Positions 42,761 through 54,197 are shown, counted from the first letter of the stretch. The stretch is 64,000 nucleotides of DNA from Atriophallophorus winterbourni (GCA_013407085.1 JACCGJ010000573.1:124001-188000), one strand, 5' to 3'. The notes: generated by a model from the letters alone, not told the origin. Made by a program: numbers and translations.

Positions 42761-44685
42761 TGAAATAGTTTATTCAAATCTGATTGTATCTTGGTTACCA
42801 AGCCCTATTAACTCAGATAACGTTCAGAAAATGTTTGGTAGAAACGTTTTTCACACGAAACTGTTGAAAATATGATCTCCACGTAAAGGTTTAATAAAAA
42901 CTGGACACAGTCACTCTGATAAAACCTTGAAAATAACACACAAAGTACCAACATGATGAAAATATTTTCATTGTTAAGTGACAACGTGTTTTCAACAAAG
43001 ATACATTAAGGCAAATGTTATGATGGATATTCGAAAAGGTGATGCTCTCCATATTAATGTAATGTTCGGATGGAGTAATAAATGGACATTTAGATTTAAC
43101 TAGGTAACTTTAAAGTGGGTTGGAAGCATGCATAGAAATAGTAATAATTGCTACAAAAAGAAAGTGTCTATTCAGATTAATTTACGTGATACTTTCGTAA
43201 AACATAGAAGTGTCTCGAAAAATAATTTTAATGCACGTAGAAAGAGCTCGAAGACCAACCCGGTAAAAGCAGTACCAACGTGCTTTAGCAAAATTCAATA
43301 TTTATGGTTAAAAAAGTTCATCGCTGTACCATATTAAAATAAATAGTTTTCGTTATTGTTTGCCTCCTTCGGTCGATAATGACCATAGATGTATATGGTA
43401 TAAAATAAAAGTTAATTGTACATATTTTTTCTATCTATAAAATTCGAAGTTGGAGTAAAAATCACTCCAAGTTTGACATGAACAGGGGTAAATCTCGGTC
43501 GGAACTGTTTTTCTAGTGCCTGTGTATAACGGGAACACTGATGATTTCCAGAAAACTGGGGCTAACATAGTATTATCGTATATAAGAATTCGTACACTTT
43601 CATTGAAAATCAGTTCACTTGGTGACGACACTATTTCTGAGGTTAAACTGTTTCCCAGAAAGTACGCACGGACAAAATATATGTTCGGAAGACAGTTTAC
43701 GTAAGATGGTGGTAATTGAATGTTGAGGTAATGAATGTGTCCTGAGGCTAGGAATGCTTTCTAATAGGTGCGTTTGAAGGTGCGCCAAGAGTCTCGAGAA
43801 ATTGTTTTTCACAAAGGTTAGTAGATTTAACAATAAATCGTCGGAGGTTGCTACGCAGATTTTCAACAAGCTATTCTACACATTTAAAAATCGAACATCT
43901 ATCAATTGATCACGTTTTTATTTCATTTAGTGCTGCTGTGAGCGTACTGGAAGGGTTGTTTCTATGTAGGGAATATCCGAAGACCACATTACCTGTGCGA
44001 ACGAGAAGTAAACAACACAAATAAAATGGCGATTTTAAGCAAGATTAGGTGTTTCGTTTACTTGAACTTATGCAGATATATAATAAATTAACATGAGTTA
44101 TTCCATTTATGGATTTGTGGGTTAAAATAGCGATCGCTCAATTTTTTCTCTGAAGAGACATGCCCGGTTGATTAGAAAATCAGTTTGAAGAAATACTAAT
44201 TTATTAGAGTTAAATCTTAGAATAACGATTTCATCAATTATTCAGCACATATGCTACATCAAAATGTCACAAACATGTCCACCTTTCAAAATAGCATTAT
44301 CTGAACACATGATAATCGCACATTTCATCAAGCTTGCCATTTTATGAGGCTGGATGCGATATAAATACTACTCTACATGCGATAATATTAAAATCTTAAC
44401 CTTCTACTATAATATCTTTCTGGGTTCCACCCTTCCCCATCTTATTTTATGGATTGTTAGCATGTAGTGGTTTTATTGCAGTCAAGCACTTCGTACTTGC
44501 TAATGGTTTAATGCTGTCCATCATAATGCTGCTGATGATGATGATGCAGATCATGAGGAGGAGGATGTGTTTCGAATTCAACGCTTTCGTACTCCAACTC
44601 CATATCATAACGACACCGAGATAAGGTTTAGAATTCGATATTCAAGATCCAAGCCTTAACAAACAGTGATATAGAAGTTCAAAGT
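42761..44685. other. Intron of host gene 2, no certain gene
   Basis: AT-rich. Open stretches at 43,128-43,337, 43,516-43,704 and 43,869-43,615 have no domain that I can name. A TGATGATGATGATG stretch lies near 44,532-44,546. Confidence 0.45.
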
Positions 44686-44689
44686 TTGT

Positions 44690-44805
44690 TTACCCTTTCA
44701 CCACGGTTTCAATGAATTAAGATCCTGATCGAACTGTTCCTACCTGATGGGTGCGAACAGCACGAAAGTGATCATGGGGAGTGTGCGTATGATGCAAATG
44801 GACGG
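44690..44805 (+). mobile_element. Retrozyme copy with near-complete hammerhead
   Basis: The leader (tttcaatgaattaagatcctgatc) is diverged. The hammerhead at 44,737-44,780 keeps stem II GTGC/GCAC with a GAACA loop, GAAA and a stem I of about six pairs (TTCCTA against TGGGGA). A9 of the core is G (CTGATGG) and stem III has changed to GTGATC, losing its palindrome. The A9 change should abolish or strongly reduce cleavage. It sits in the 2.9-kb intron of host gene 2, on the opposite strand. Confidence 0.7.
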
Positions 44806-45204
44806 AAAGACGAACTTTTAGAATAATTACTCGTTTCAATCAATTTGATTCTATTTATCCCAGATCGATTTCATGTATATCTCAACCATTTGACATCATA
44901 TTAATTTTTCGAGTTTTCGACTCTTAAATCACATTGTATGGTTAAGGATACGTTAACTGTCATGTGTCTTGACAGAAACCGACCCAGATAATAGTGTAGA
45001 AATTCATCCAAAATCGTTTAAATTGAAAGAGTTCTGATCAAGTTTACAAATGCAGCTACAGATTAGAAAATAATTTTTCATATAAATTGTAATGAATAAT
45101 AGTAAATTCGCTCCTGTGCAATGAACGTAGTAAATGTATTTCTGAAAACAGAAAATTAGATGTAATCACCACAGTATAGTGCGAAGGTTATTCTACAAGT
45201 TGAA

Positions 45205-45390
45205 GAAGAGTAGAGAGCGCTCATGACTACTGAAGTTGGATTACACCAAATGTTAGCAAAATCTGACGATCAGACTGGTATTGCTTATCACTGTAAAATG
45301 TTCTCTTCATTGAGATGATCGTGCACTTGCACAGGACATCCATGACACACAGTGACCGAAGGAGGTCACGAACAATAACGTTAATCTTGT
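45205..45390 (+). mobile_element. RTE-like LINE 3' end, decayed
   Basis: gactggtattgcttatcactgtaaaatg is a worn version of the TAYRC finger region. After it, ggacatccatgacacacagt and gaccgaaggaggtcacgaac match the RTE 3' UTR at 40,924 and 42,700. It lies just outside exon 2 of host gene 2, in the opposite orientation. Confidence 0.55.
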
Positions 45391-45460
45391 AAGTTGATGA
45401 TGCAATGTTAGCAACATCATCGCCTTTTTTTAAATCCTATTTCGAAACAACAGCGCTTAC

Positions 45461-45568
45461 CTCTTTGTAGCTCAACGCCATCACCCTTGAGTTTTCAAGA
45501 TGCCCTTGAATCCTTGCGGAGGTACATTTCAAGCGCGTACTTTCCTCCAATGCCGATTCCAGTTCATT
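45461..45568 (-). CDS. Host gene 2 (coiled coil), exon 2 of those visible
   Basis: A 108-nt exon, acceptor attactgaccttag and donor gtaagc. It reads NELESALEESTRLKC, TSARIQGHLENSRVMALSYKE, starts and ends in phase 0, and continues the coiled coil of exon 1 (HHLEESK then NELESALEES). It is only 31 nt from exon 1. Confidence 0.72.
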
Positions 45569-45599
45569 CTAAGGTCAGTAATATACATTTTGTACAAAC
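45569..45599 (-). other. 31-nt intron of host gene 2
   Basis: Runs from gtttgt to cttag. Removing it joins two open coiled-coil frames (ESK to NEL); reading through it meets the in-frame stop TGA in the intron's actgacc. Introns this short are a feature of schistosome and other flatworm genes. Confidence 0.6.
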
Positions 45600-45836
45600 C
45601 TTGCTCTCTTCCAGATGATGCACAGTTTTCGACAATTTTTCTTTCAGCTTGACGGCAAACATGTTTAGTACGGAAAGGTGTTCCTGGCACATGATATTTC
45701 TCAAGCGGTAGGATTCAAAGTCTAAAACGTCAGCTTTTTCTTTCAAACGCTCCAGATAATGCAAACGCTTTCCAATATCCTTTAGGCGCTGTTTGTCTGT
45801 GACGATTTGTATCGGCGTTCTGGTTATGTAATTGTC
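45600..45836 (-). CDS. Host gene 2 (coiled coil), first visible exon
   Basis: A 237-nt exon (79 codons) with acceptor atctttcatttttcag and donor gtttgt. It reads DNYITRTPIQIVTDKQRLKD, IGKRLHYLERLKEKADVLDF, then ESYRLRNIMCQEHLS and FAVKLKEKLSKTVHHLEESK. The Leu/Lys/Glu pattern is that of a long coiled coil. Together the three exons give 167 residues. The family cannot be named; ciliary or cytoskeletal coiled-coil proteins look like this but so do many others. Upstream exons were not identified. Confidence 0.7.
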
Positions 45837-46561
45837 CTGAAAAATGAAAGATCGCTATGTTGTTATCGGATGTGTTTGTTCAAAGATGAAACTGTTCTTG
45901 GCAGCGTAATACATCAACAAATTTCCATCACTCAAAGTAATAGTTGTAGGTAAGTAACTTCAGCTAACTAACTTCAAAGTTACAGTGTTATTCGAAAACA
46001 TCTATGATTTATTGGGAGAGAAATACGAAGGCCAATCGAAGAGGTTTTGCATAAGACATAAAATTTAAAGCTTAAAACCAGACAAAATATCAAAGCAAGT
46101 GTGTTAAGTAACGTATTATTTGTTCAGACTCAGGAGAACATAGAAAAGGGTTATTTGTAGCGACACTACTGGGTGTTTCTTTATCCACAGCTTTGTTCGA
46201 ATATATTCTGTATTTCAGCTATAATTTGATGTTCGATAAAACAAAACCGGAGATGAAAACAACGTCATAGAGATAAATAATTTTTCTAATTTTTCAATGA
46301 CTGCATCCTTTTGTCAGAAATATTTTGAGATGATGAGAGAGGCTAGAAGTGACGGCATACTCTGATTTGTCCGGGTAAAAGAAATAGATTTATACTCATG
46401 TAGTTCGTTGCGAATTTGCTGGGAATTAATCAGCGGAAAAAAATTAAAATGTAAACACATGGAGAATGCGTTGTTTGAAAAATAATTTCTATGATCCTTT
46501 TCGTATGTGATAGAAAAAGCTCGAGAACTAAACTTGATGCAACTTCTTAATAACACAAATT
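45837..46561. other. No certain gene
   Basis: A minus-strand segment near 46,438-46,345 follows an acceptor-like ttaattcccag and reads QIRNELHEYKSISFTRTNQ before a stop. It could be an upstream exon of host gene 2, but the phase of its only good donor (gtatgc) does not fit exon 1. Confidence 0.35.
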
Positions 46562-46745
46562 ATTCCGGAAGGAGTGCAAACAGCACGAAACCGGTCGTGG
46601 TTTGTGTGATGGAGATGCATGAAAATGAGCATTTTCATTCATGACCATGGGTTCAAACATAGTGTTCATGAGTGTGGACTCATGTGATTGAACAGGTTGG
46701 TCGTGCCAACCTTAACCAACATTGGCATACTAGCGCAACTTGAGA
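46562..46745 (+). mobile_element. Retrozyme copy lacking the 5' half of the hammerhead
   Basis: The 3' half is perfect: GTGC-AAACA-GCAC stem II, CGAAAC, CGGTC with the cleavage point after 46,596, then gtggtttgtgtgatgga. The CTGATGA core is replaced by cggaagg. The unit body follows (gagtgtggactcatgtgatt, gaacaggttgg, ccaacattggcatac), which helps define the family away from the ribozyme. Confidence 0.7.
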
Positions 46746-47225
46746 ACGTACGTTTGTGATTGAAGTATTAGGATTTTGAGTTCGGGTTTGCCTATCGGGA
46801 ATATTGAGGCCCAGATACATGGCAAGTTTCTCAATAATAAGGTGAGCAGATTTAATTCGAAACCGTTGGAGATTATTAAGCAAACCGTCATGTCTCACGC
46901 TAAGCGGGTTACAAAATACAAAATCGAAATTTTTCCATATTTGAAAAATCCTTTATTCAGACCATGTACTAAACCCATCTGCCCACTGGTGTTTCTGATA
47001 TATTCTGAACATAATGAGACCACACCTGACTCTAAACCTATGGATCAGTGAAACACCGATGGCAAATGATACAAAATATCAATTTGATCAACCATCGGGG
47101 ATGATGGCGAACGGACAGACGGACCTTATTAAAGCCAATGAATACCAAGTATAATTCACTTCGAAAGAAGTTCTGCGGAGATTAGTAGATACGAAAACCT
47201 CTTTACAGGTTTTAGGTATCACTAC
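46746..47225. other. No certain gene; 5' side of LTR element A unclear
   Basis: An open frame 46,776-47,051 (91 codons, FPYLKNPLF near its middle) is not recognised. The expected 5' LTR, gag and protease of element A are absent, so element A is truncated somewhere in this stretch. Confidence 0.4.
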
Positions 47226-47536
47226 TAAAGCCATTTCCCCCGGCATCAAAGCTGTCACTCCAGAAGCTTCGACTTTTTGTGCTATACTGCATGAATTCCC
47301 ATCCGTCATGCAGCATCCAAGACCGACAGACAAAGTGACACACTCCGTGAAACATCAAATTGTCACTAGCGGACCACCAGTCTCATTCAGACCTAGGCGA
47401 CTTCACCCGTTGAAACTCAAGATCGCAAGAGCCGAATTTGAGCACATGCTAGAGCTTGGGATCATCCGTCCCTCTTTTAGCTCCTGGTCGTCACCACTTC
47501 ATATGGTTCCCAAGAAGACTCAGATGACTGGAGGCC

Positions 47537-50074
47537 ATGTGGCGACTATCGTGCTCTCAACAATCGAACGGTCCCAGACAGATATCCGGTGCCACACATT
47601 CACTTTTTTTGAATCTTTGCGCCACAACGATCCTTACTAAGCTTGATCTCGTCCGTGCTTATTATCACATCCCAGTAGCCGAGGAAGACGTACCCAAAAC
47701 GGCAGTCACAACTCCTTTCGGCTTATACGAATTCACTCGGATGCCCTTTGGCCTGAGAAACGCTGCACAAACCTTCCAACGTTTCATTGACGAAGTCTTG
47801 CGAGGCTTGCCGTTTGCCTACGCATACATCGACGACGTCTTGATTGCCAGCAACTCTCCAGAGGAGCATGTCGAGCACATCCGTCTCGTTTTAGAGCGTT
47901 TCGTTAACTACGGGATAAAGATCAACCCAAGTAAATGCATTTTTGGCACAGATTCACTGGATTTCCTCGGTCATCGCCTTACTCGATCTGGTATCACACC
48001 TCTTCCTGAGAAATGCCAGGCGATTTCCGACTTTCCTGTCCCAACAACGGTAACGCAGTTGCGCCGCTTTATCGGCATGATCAACTTTTACCGTCGCTTT
48101 ATTCCAAACTGCGCAAAGATCATTGCACCGCTGACCGATTTGCTCGACTCCAAATCAAAATCACTACAGCTTTCGTCAGAGGCACTTGAAGCTTTTGCCG
48201 CATCCAAAAAAGCTCTTTGCAGTGCCACAGAACTCTCATTCATTGATCCGGAACCGACCTTTCCTTTGTCATTGACGACCGATGCCTCCAATTCGGCTGT
48301 GGGAGCTGTTTTACAACAACACCACAAGAACACAGTCCGTCCACTGGCATTTTTCTCGCAAAAGCTTACTCCGGCACAAACACGCTACAGCACATTTGGC
48401 CGTGAATTACTTGCGATATATTTGGCCATACGGCATTTCCGTCATTTACTGGAAGGTCGTGACTTCATTATCTTTACGGATCACAAACCATTGACTTTTG
48501 CTCTGCAGTCTAAACTTGATCGTCATTCGCCACGCGAGATTCGCCACTTAGATTACATCTCTCAGTTCTCTACCGATATTCGTTACGTCAAAGGAGATGC
48601 TAACTTGGTCGCCGATGCTTTATCAAGACCTGACATTTCTGTTTTGTCTTCAGGCACACCATTTGATCTCTCCCTTTTGACTAACCATCAAGCCGAGATT
48701 GATAAAACCGAACTCGCGAAGTGTCGATCCCTGGATTTGCAGCAAATTCAGTTACCAAACGCCGATGCCTCGTTGATGTGCGATATCTCGACAGGGAAAC
48801 CTAGACCTCTTGTCCCTCTTTCTCTGCGACGTGCCATTTTCGATCATTTTCATTCGATGTCTCATCCTGGAAAGCGTGCCACCGTGAGGCTAATCGCAGA
48901 TCGTTTTGTTTGGCCGTCCATGAATAAGGATATACGAAATTGGGTCCAGCATTGCATTCCTTGTCAAAAGAACAAGATATCTCGACATACCTTCACACCT
49001 TACGTTCCATTTAGGCATCCCAACTGTCGATTCTCTCATGTGCATCTTGATCTCGTCGGTCCTATGCCATTATCGAACGGATACTCATTCATCCTAACGG
49101 CGATTGATCGTTTTACTCGATGGCCGTTTGCTGTTCCGATCAAAGACACATGTTCAGAGACTGTAGCACGCGCCTTCGTCGAACATTGGATTGCCAATTT
49201 TGGCACACCATCTGTCATCACAACCGACCGTGGCGCTCTGTTTCAATCGACTTTGTTCCGAGATTTGACGCGACTCCTTGGCTGTCAGCACATACGAACC
49301 ACCGCCTACCACCCTAACTCGAACGGATTGGTTGAACGCTCCCATCGGCAGCCTAAAGCTTCTTTAGCTTGCCAGGCTGATCCTAATAAATGGACTGAGA
49401 ATTTGCCATTTGTTCTTCTTGGAATACGTTCCGCTATCAAAGAAGACATGCAGTGCTCAGCCGCAGAGTTAGTTTTTAGTACCGCCTTGTGTCTTCCCGG
49501 TGAACTCGTTGTGCCCTGTAAGTCACTACCTCCGGCGTCAGATTACATTTCTCGCTTGCGCACGTTCATGTCCAAGTTGGACTTTACGCCTCCTCGTCAG
49601 CGCATTATCCACCAACAAAAATCACCTCATCTTGATACGTGTGATTTTGTTTTTGTGCGACGCGACTCTGTTTGTAAACCTCCTCAGCCATCCTATCATG
49701 GACCTCACAGAGTTATCGAGCGTAAACCCACGTTCTTCGTTTTGGATATGAATGGTCGACATCACACCGTTTCTATTGAACGCTTAAAACCCGCTTTTGT
49801 CGAGTCTAAGACACAATCTCCACCAAGCGTCACTATCCCTCACGCACAACCGCCTGCTAATCCTCATATGCCAACCTCCACCCATGTTCATCCCAATTCC
49901 CCATGCCCTCCTACCCCCGTTCAAACCCGAACCGGTAGACATGTGCACTGGCCCAAACGCCTTGCTGACAACGTGACCTTAAGAACATTTCGAGCGTATG
50001 TTACCCTTCATTCAAGCCTAACTATCGCTCTGGTGGGGGAGTATTGTAGTGACCTACTTTCCCTTGTACCTTAG
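47537..50074 (+). CDS. pol: Pol polyprotein of LTR element A (RT, RNase H, integrase), 845 codons
   Basis: After about 32 out-of-frame residues the frame carries RT ([13 protein letters not shown] near 35; [15 protein letters not shown] near 72; catalytic YIDD near 97). RNase H follows ([13 protein letters not shown] near 246, [10 protein letters not shown] near 315) with a junction [13 protein letters not shown]. Integrase has a zinc-binding HHCC (H near 436 and 440, C near 470-473), the catalytic Asp in HLDLVGP (near 503), the second Asp in TTDRGA (near 563) and Glu in NGLVERSH (near 598). It ends with a GPHRV...SIERLKPAF module and a Pro-rich tail. All catalytic residues are present over 2.4 kb without a stop, so the copy is young, but the start is broken. 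Confidence 0.9.
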   Translation: MWRLSCSQQSNGPRQISGATHSLFLNLCATTILTKLDLVRAYYHIPVAEEDVPKTAVTTPFGLYEFTRMPFGLRNAAQTFQRFIDEVLRGLPFAYAYIDDVLIASNSPEEHVEHIRLVLERFVNYGIKINPSKCIFGTDSLDFLGHRLTRSGITPLPEKCQAISDFPVPTTVTQLRRFIGMINFYRRFIPNCAKIIAPLTDLLDSKSKSLQLSSEALEAFAASKKALCSATELSFIDPEPTFPLSLTTDASNSAVGAVLQQHHKNTVRPLAFFSQKLTPAQTRYSTFGRELLAIYLAIRHFRHLLEGRDFIIFTDHKPLTFALQSKLDRHSPREIRHLDYISQFSTDIRYVKGDANLVADALSRPDISVLSSGTPFDLSLLTNHQAEIDKTELAKCRSLDLQQIQLPNADASLMCDISTGKPRPLVPLSLRRAIFDHFHSMSHPGKRATVRLIADRFVWPSMNKDIRNWVQHCIPCQKNKISRHTFTPYVPFRHPNCRFSHVHLDLVGPMPLSNGYSFILTAIDRFTRWPFAVPIKDTCSETVARAFVEHWIANFGTPSVITTDRGALFQSTLFRDLTRLLGCQHIRTTAYHPNSNGLVERSHRQPKASLACQADPNKWTENLPFVLLGIRSAIKEDMQCSAAELVFSTALCLPGELVVPCKSLPPASDYISRLRTFMSKLDFTPPRQRIIHQQKSPHLDTCDFVFVRRDSVCKPPQPSYHGPHRVIERKPTFFVLDMNGRHHTVSIERLKPAFVESKTQSPPSVTIPHAQPPANPHMPTSTHVHPNSPCPPTPVQTRTGRHVHWPKRLADNVTLRTFRAYVTLHSSLTIALVGEYCSDLLSLVP

Positions 50075-50449
50075 CATTTTGTACATACACTTTTTGGCCT
50101 TGTATGATTATCCATTTTTTGGCCATGTGTACTTCATTCGAATCAATGCTTGTACAATATACTTTTTGGCGGTCAATACAATTTCGAACTCGGACTCTGA
50201 CTTCTTCCGTGGTTCTGAACTCTGCGTGCGCCACTCTGTGCTGGAATTGTGATTAACGGATTCTCCAACATTTTAGCGCTTCCTGCACCTTGGATTCCAT
50301 TTCTTGGATTTTCCTGTGTGGATTACTTCGCTATCGTTGGACGTTACGGATCCTCATTTGGACATTTGCTCCTTTGGTATTTCAGTGAGTTCTTTCCATT
50401 TTTGCCATTTTGTGTTTAGTGCTAGACTATTTTTCTTTAGTCCACTACA
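50045..50449 (+). repeat. 3' LTR of element A (405 bp)
   Basis: Begins TGTAGTGACC just after the polypurine tract and ends TCCACTACA, so the termini form the inverted repeat TGTAGT...ACTACA. Its sequence differs from the LTRs of elements B, C and D. Confidence 0.75.
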
Positions 50450-50545
50450 ATAGTCCGCTGCAGCGCTCTCGTACGGCTGCGTTAGATACTCGGTCAGTAT
50501 ATCGGATGCCCAAGATTACCCTGAGGCACCAATGGTCGAACACTT
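50450..50545 (-). mobile_element. LINE C-terminal fragment between two LTR elements
   Basis: The minus strand reads VFDHWCLRVILGI, YTDRVSNAAVRERCSG, the block that follows the RT domain in several LINEs, and matches 39,665-39,760. It fills the space between the LTR end of element A and the broken end of element C. Confidence 0.6.
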
Positions 50546-51802
50546 CTAATGTGCGTTTAGAATGGCGTCAGTGTTTTCATCCAGTGGCCAAATACCTGAA
50601 GCTGAGAGTCTATGACCCAGAAAATCGATCTTAACCTGGCCAAAACTGCACTTAGACGAGTTGATCGTTATCCCATGACTTGGCAAACAATTAAAGAGTG
50701 CTGTTAGGTGGTGAATGTGGTCCTTTTCGTGTGCGTTAGCAATCAGTACATCGTCGAGATATACGTAAGCGCAATCCAGACCGCTGCAAACCTGGTCCAT
50801 AAATCGCTGAAACGTTTGAGCGGCATTACATAAACCAAAAGGCATACGGACAAATTCGTAAAGTCCGAACGGTGTGGTAACTGCCGTCTTTGGGATGTCC
50901 GCTTCCGCGACCGGTATTTGGTTATACGCTCGAACAAGTTCTACCTTGCTGAAAATGGTACACCCGTGGATATTAGCAGCCAGGTCTTGAATATGCGGGA
51001 TCGGGTACCTACCGGTTACCGTCGCTTTATTTTACCTGCCGTAATCACCACACGGGCGCCAATCGTTTGGGTTTTTCTTGGGTGCGATGTGCAAAGGAGA
51101 TGACCAAGGGATACTATAAGGTCGTATGATGCCCAATGCTGGCATGTGCTGGAACTCTTTGCGTGCTATCTGTGACTTTTCAGGCGTTAATCGCCTCGGT
51201 CTTCCGTAAACCGGGGGCCCACTAGTGGTAATAAGGTGTTCCACTGGGGTGAAGACTGCAGGTAGTATATTCGGTGATGCGCAGAATAAGTTAGGATAGT
51301 TCGCAAGCAGCGGGCATATGGTTCAGTACCGCCGTAGCAAATACCGTGGATATCTTTGCAGCTCTGCTCGGGGTACCAAGAACTTTAAGACATATTCCAT
51401 CTATCAGTTACGAGCGCCGAGAATCTACAAGGAGGTTTGTTTGAGGCCAATAATATGCGCTTAGATTCAAACATGATTACAAAAAACTGATAACAATAGC
51501 AGGTGCGAAATAAACAACGAAACACACAAAAATACGTACCCAAAATATAAATGCCAAAAGAAATCTGAAAAACGCTTGAATTACCGAAAAGATACACGAC
51601 GAATAAGTGTACGGAGGGCTCACCAATCCGTAGTTGACCAGATTACTACAATAACGTCCCACTAGAGAAGGAGAAAACGCAGGTTGAATGGAAGATATAT
51701 AGCGGAAGCCAAAACGTGTACTGAGTGGTCACGTTGCACGCACGAACGAAAGTTCGAATTGTCAAGGTCAATGTTTTGCTGAGGGAAAACAAGCGATGTT
51801 AA
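50546..51802 (-). mobile_element. Ty3/gypsy LTR retrotransposon C (CsRn1-like), 5' part
   Basis: On the minus strand: 5' LTR (51,802-51,629), a primer site attggtgagccc at 51,626-51,615, a short remnant, then the RT N-terminal region ([37 protein letters not shown]) at about 51,245-51,035. After frameshifts come the RT core [15 protein letters not shown], the catalytic YLDDVLIA (near 50,750) and LGHRLSASGI. The protein breaks off at 50,546. Gag is essentially missing: under 300 bp separate the primer site from RT. It is defective. Confidence 0.82.
51629..51802 (-). repeat. 5' LTR of element C (about 174 bp)
   Basis: On the minus strand it shares cgcttgtttt, aacattgaccttgac, gttcgtgcgtgc, gtacacgttttggct and ttgtagtaatctgg with the LTRs at 56,998-57,178 and 53,920-54,054. 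C and B therefore belong to one family. Confidence 0.75.
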
Positions 51803-52133
51803 AGGCTGGATTCAAGCATTCCTTTGCGACTTTGCTTTACGGTCAGGGTAGATTATACATTCTCCGCATGTGCGCATATAACATGCGGGGTTCCCCGTGG
51901 CTCAGTCTTGGGGCCGTTGCTCTTCGTCATCGTCATTGATGATCTTGCTAACAAACTGTGCTCACCTTGTTATATGTTTGCTGACGACATAAAAATTGTC
52001 AATATGTCGGATAACTTCGATCTGATAAGCGACGGAGAAGCTGGACGACATGTGCGGTTAAGTGGGACCTTCCCCTCAACCTAGAGAATAGTCACTGGCT
52101 CTCTACACTGGCAGGCGACATGATTGTCTCTAC
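51803..52133 (+). mobile_element. CR1-like LINE, RT core fragment
   Basis: Contains the RT blocks CGVPRGSVLGPLLFVIVIDDL and CYMFADDIKIV (51,880-51,996), followed by a worn DLPLN-like stretch. It ends where a second copy of the same gene restarts at an earlier RT block, so it is a separate fragment. Confidence 0.75.
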
Positions 52134-53919
52134 GAGTGGAAAGAAGCCATAGTAGTACCAATACACAAAGGTGGTTGCAGGTCGATTCTTGGTAACTATA
52201 GACCAGTCAGCCTGACCAGCATCGTCTCGAAAGTATTGGAAAGACTTATACGCGACAAAATCTGCCAGCATCTCTGCCAGCATTCTCTACTTAGTGTAGC
52301 TCAACATGGATTCCTGAAAGGGAGGTCTTGTTTGACTAACCTCTTGAGTTTCCTCAATATTGCTACGAAAAGGTTGGATGAAGGGAAGCCGGTCGAAGCG
52401 CTCTACCTAGATTTTAGCAAGGCTTTCGATTCCGTCAGCCACAGATTTTTAGAAACTAAGCTGGCAGCAAAAGGCATACGGGGTAGTTTACTTGCTTGAA
52501 TAAAATCATTCCTGACAGGTAGGACCTTTAGAGTACGAGTAGAATCTACGTTGTCGATCCAAACGGAGGTGATAAGTGGGGTGCCTCAGGGGTCTGTGCT
52601 AGGTCCGCTGCTCTTTCTGATTTTTATCGATGACTTGTCGCCTATCTTGGAGTGCCCGTGCTTCATTTTTGCGGATGACGTGAAGTTCATTGGTTCAACG
52701 AATGAAGATACTCTGTTGCACGACCTCGAGCGGGTCATTGACTGGTCCATACTTTGGGACCTCCCACTGAACCTCAATAAGTGCCAACTCTTGTCTGCTC
52801 TGGTCGACAAGATCACAGTCCAGGTGTCAGGTACTCCTATTAGCGTTGATGCCACACAGCGGGTTAAGGACTTGGGTGTTCTAGTTAGAGCTGACTTCAA
52901 ATGGGAGGACCAATGCGCTGTTGCAGCGCAACGTGCACGCAATGTGCTCTTTCGGTTGAAGTCGGTGCTTTCCAGCAGAAGTCCCGACGTGTTCCTGCCA
53001 CTTTACAAGGCGTTAGTCAGGCCGCATTTGGAATATTGTGTCCAGGCGTGGTATCCTCACTACCAGAAGGATATCATTCGACTTGAAAGCGTCCAGCGAC
53101 TAGCAACACGCATGATTGAGGGTCAGCGTGGGAAAGTTATGCTGATCGCCTTTGGGCTCTGGGTCTTTTCTCTCTTAAGCGTCGTCGTTTGAGAGGTGAT
53201 TTGATTGAAACCTTTAAGATCTTAAAGGGCTTAAGCGGCGTTAATCCAGATGACATCTTTACCTTAAGTCCCAAGCTGGGCACTCGCGGACACGCACTCA
53301 AGCTCGCTAAGGAACGATGTCGACTAGATTCTAGGAAAAACTATTTCAGCTTCAGGGTGGTCAACTTCTGGAACAAGCTCCCTGAAGAACTTATCTCCTG
53401 TAGTTCCGTCTCAACTTTCAAGCAGGGTTTAGACCGTGACTGGGGTACGTTATTCTCTGATTACATCCCATGATTACCATGCTTAGGTTGTCCTCCATTT
53501 TGCTCGCTATTCACTGTAGCAATTTTAGAGCATCTTCCTATTCTTGATTCTCTATCAGCTAACCTCTCACCGTGCTGGTGAGGAGAAACTGCCTTTTCTT
53601 TTTTCCAGCATCGATTATTGCGAGTTGCTGTCCTACTACTATCCTACTACTACAGCGCCTGGCACCGCTATCATCAGAGATTGCAAACAGAGAAGAAAGA
53701 AAATTACCTTTTGGCAGTGCATCGATTATAGCGCGGTGCTCCTCCAACTACATTCTCCTAGTCCTACGACCATCATAGGTTCCACACGGAGAAAAAGGAT
53801 TGACCCTTTGGCAGTGGTGGGCGCTTCTCCGCAGCTTTCCACCGAAAGAAATTCTGGACGCTGGATTGGCTTGTCAGCCACATACTGTCCTGTGCAAACT
53901 GAACTGAACTGAACTGAAC
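52134..53919 (+). mobile_element. CR1-like LINE, RT to tail, lightly damaged
   Basis: Starts at RT block 1 (WKEAIVVPIHKGG), then NYRPVSLTSIVSKVLERL, QHGFLKGRSCLTNL, YLDFSKAFDSVSH, SGVPQGSVLGPLLFLIF and CFIFADDVKFI (52,664-52,696), thumb and C-terminus (FWNKLPEELI). The stop is near 53,472. Damage is slight: one TGA after GSLLA at 52,497 and a frameshift near 53,140. The 3' UTR ends in ACTGA pentamers (53,897-53,919). It is the same family as 60,160 and 28,640. Confidence 0.85.
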
Positions 53920-54070
53920 ACAATACTTGCGTTCGTTCGTGCGTGCATCGTAAACGCTCTGTACACGTTTTGGCTACCGCGATAAACCTTTCATCTCCTG
54001 TGCCTCTTCTCCAACGTTCTTGGGGACATTTTTGTAGTAATCTGGTCTACTACAAATTGGTGAGCCCGAC
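53920..54070 (+). repeat. 5' LTR (partial) and primer-binding site of element B
   Basis: The 135-bp LTR part ends ctggtctactaca at 54,054. Two bases later TTGGTGAGCCCGAC (54,057-54,070) is the primer-binding site; CsRn1-type elements are known to use a tRNA-Trp primer with a similar site. The missing 5' end of the LTR includes the terminal TG. Confidence 0.75.
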
Positions 54071-54197
54071 ATACACGCATTCTTCGTGTATCTTTTCCCG
54101 GTACGTCAAAATTTTTCCGCTTCACATCGGAGTTTTCAGGTAATTTTTTACCTCGTTTAATCGTGCATTTTATTTGCATCAATTGCTCCTGTTTATC

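Larger units (their letters stand above)
47226..50449 (+). mobile_element. Ty3/gypsy LTR retrotransposon A (CsRn1-like), 5'-truncated
   Basis: Runs from the protease/RT connection through RT, RNase H and integrase to a polypurine tract (ggtggggga, 50,032-50,040) and a 405-bp 3' LTR. The N-terminal RT region crosses frames twice, at about 47,520 and 47,605, near runs of T. No gag, primer site or 5' LTR is visible. The order RT-RNaseH-IN and the integrase tail [10 protein letters not shown] identify Ty3/gypsy; similarity to element B suggests the CsRn1 lineage. Confidence 0.88.

Noticed and set aside
46776..47051. 91-codon frame as gag of element A
   Set aside because: It lacks the Gag blocks seen in element B and any CHCC finger; no link to the pol frame could be shown.
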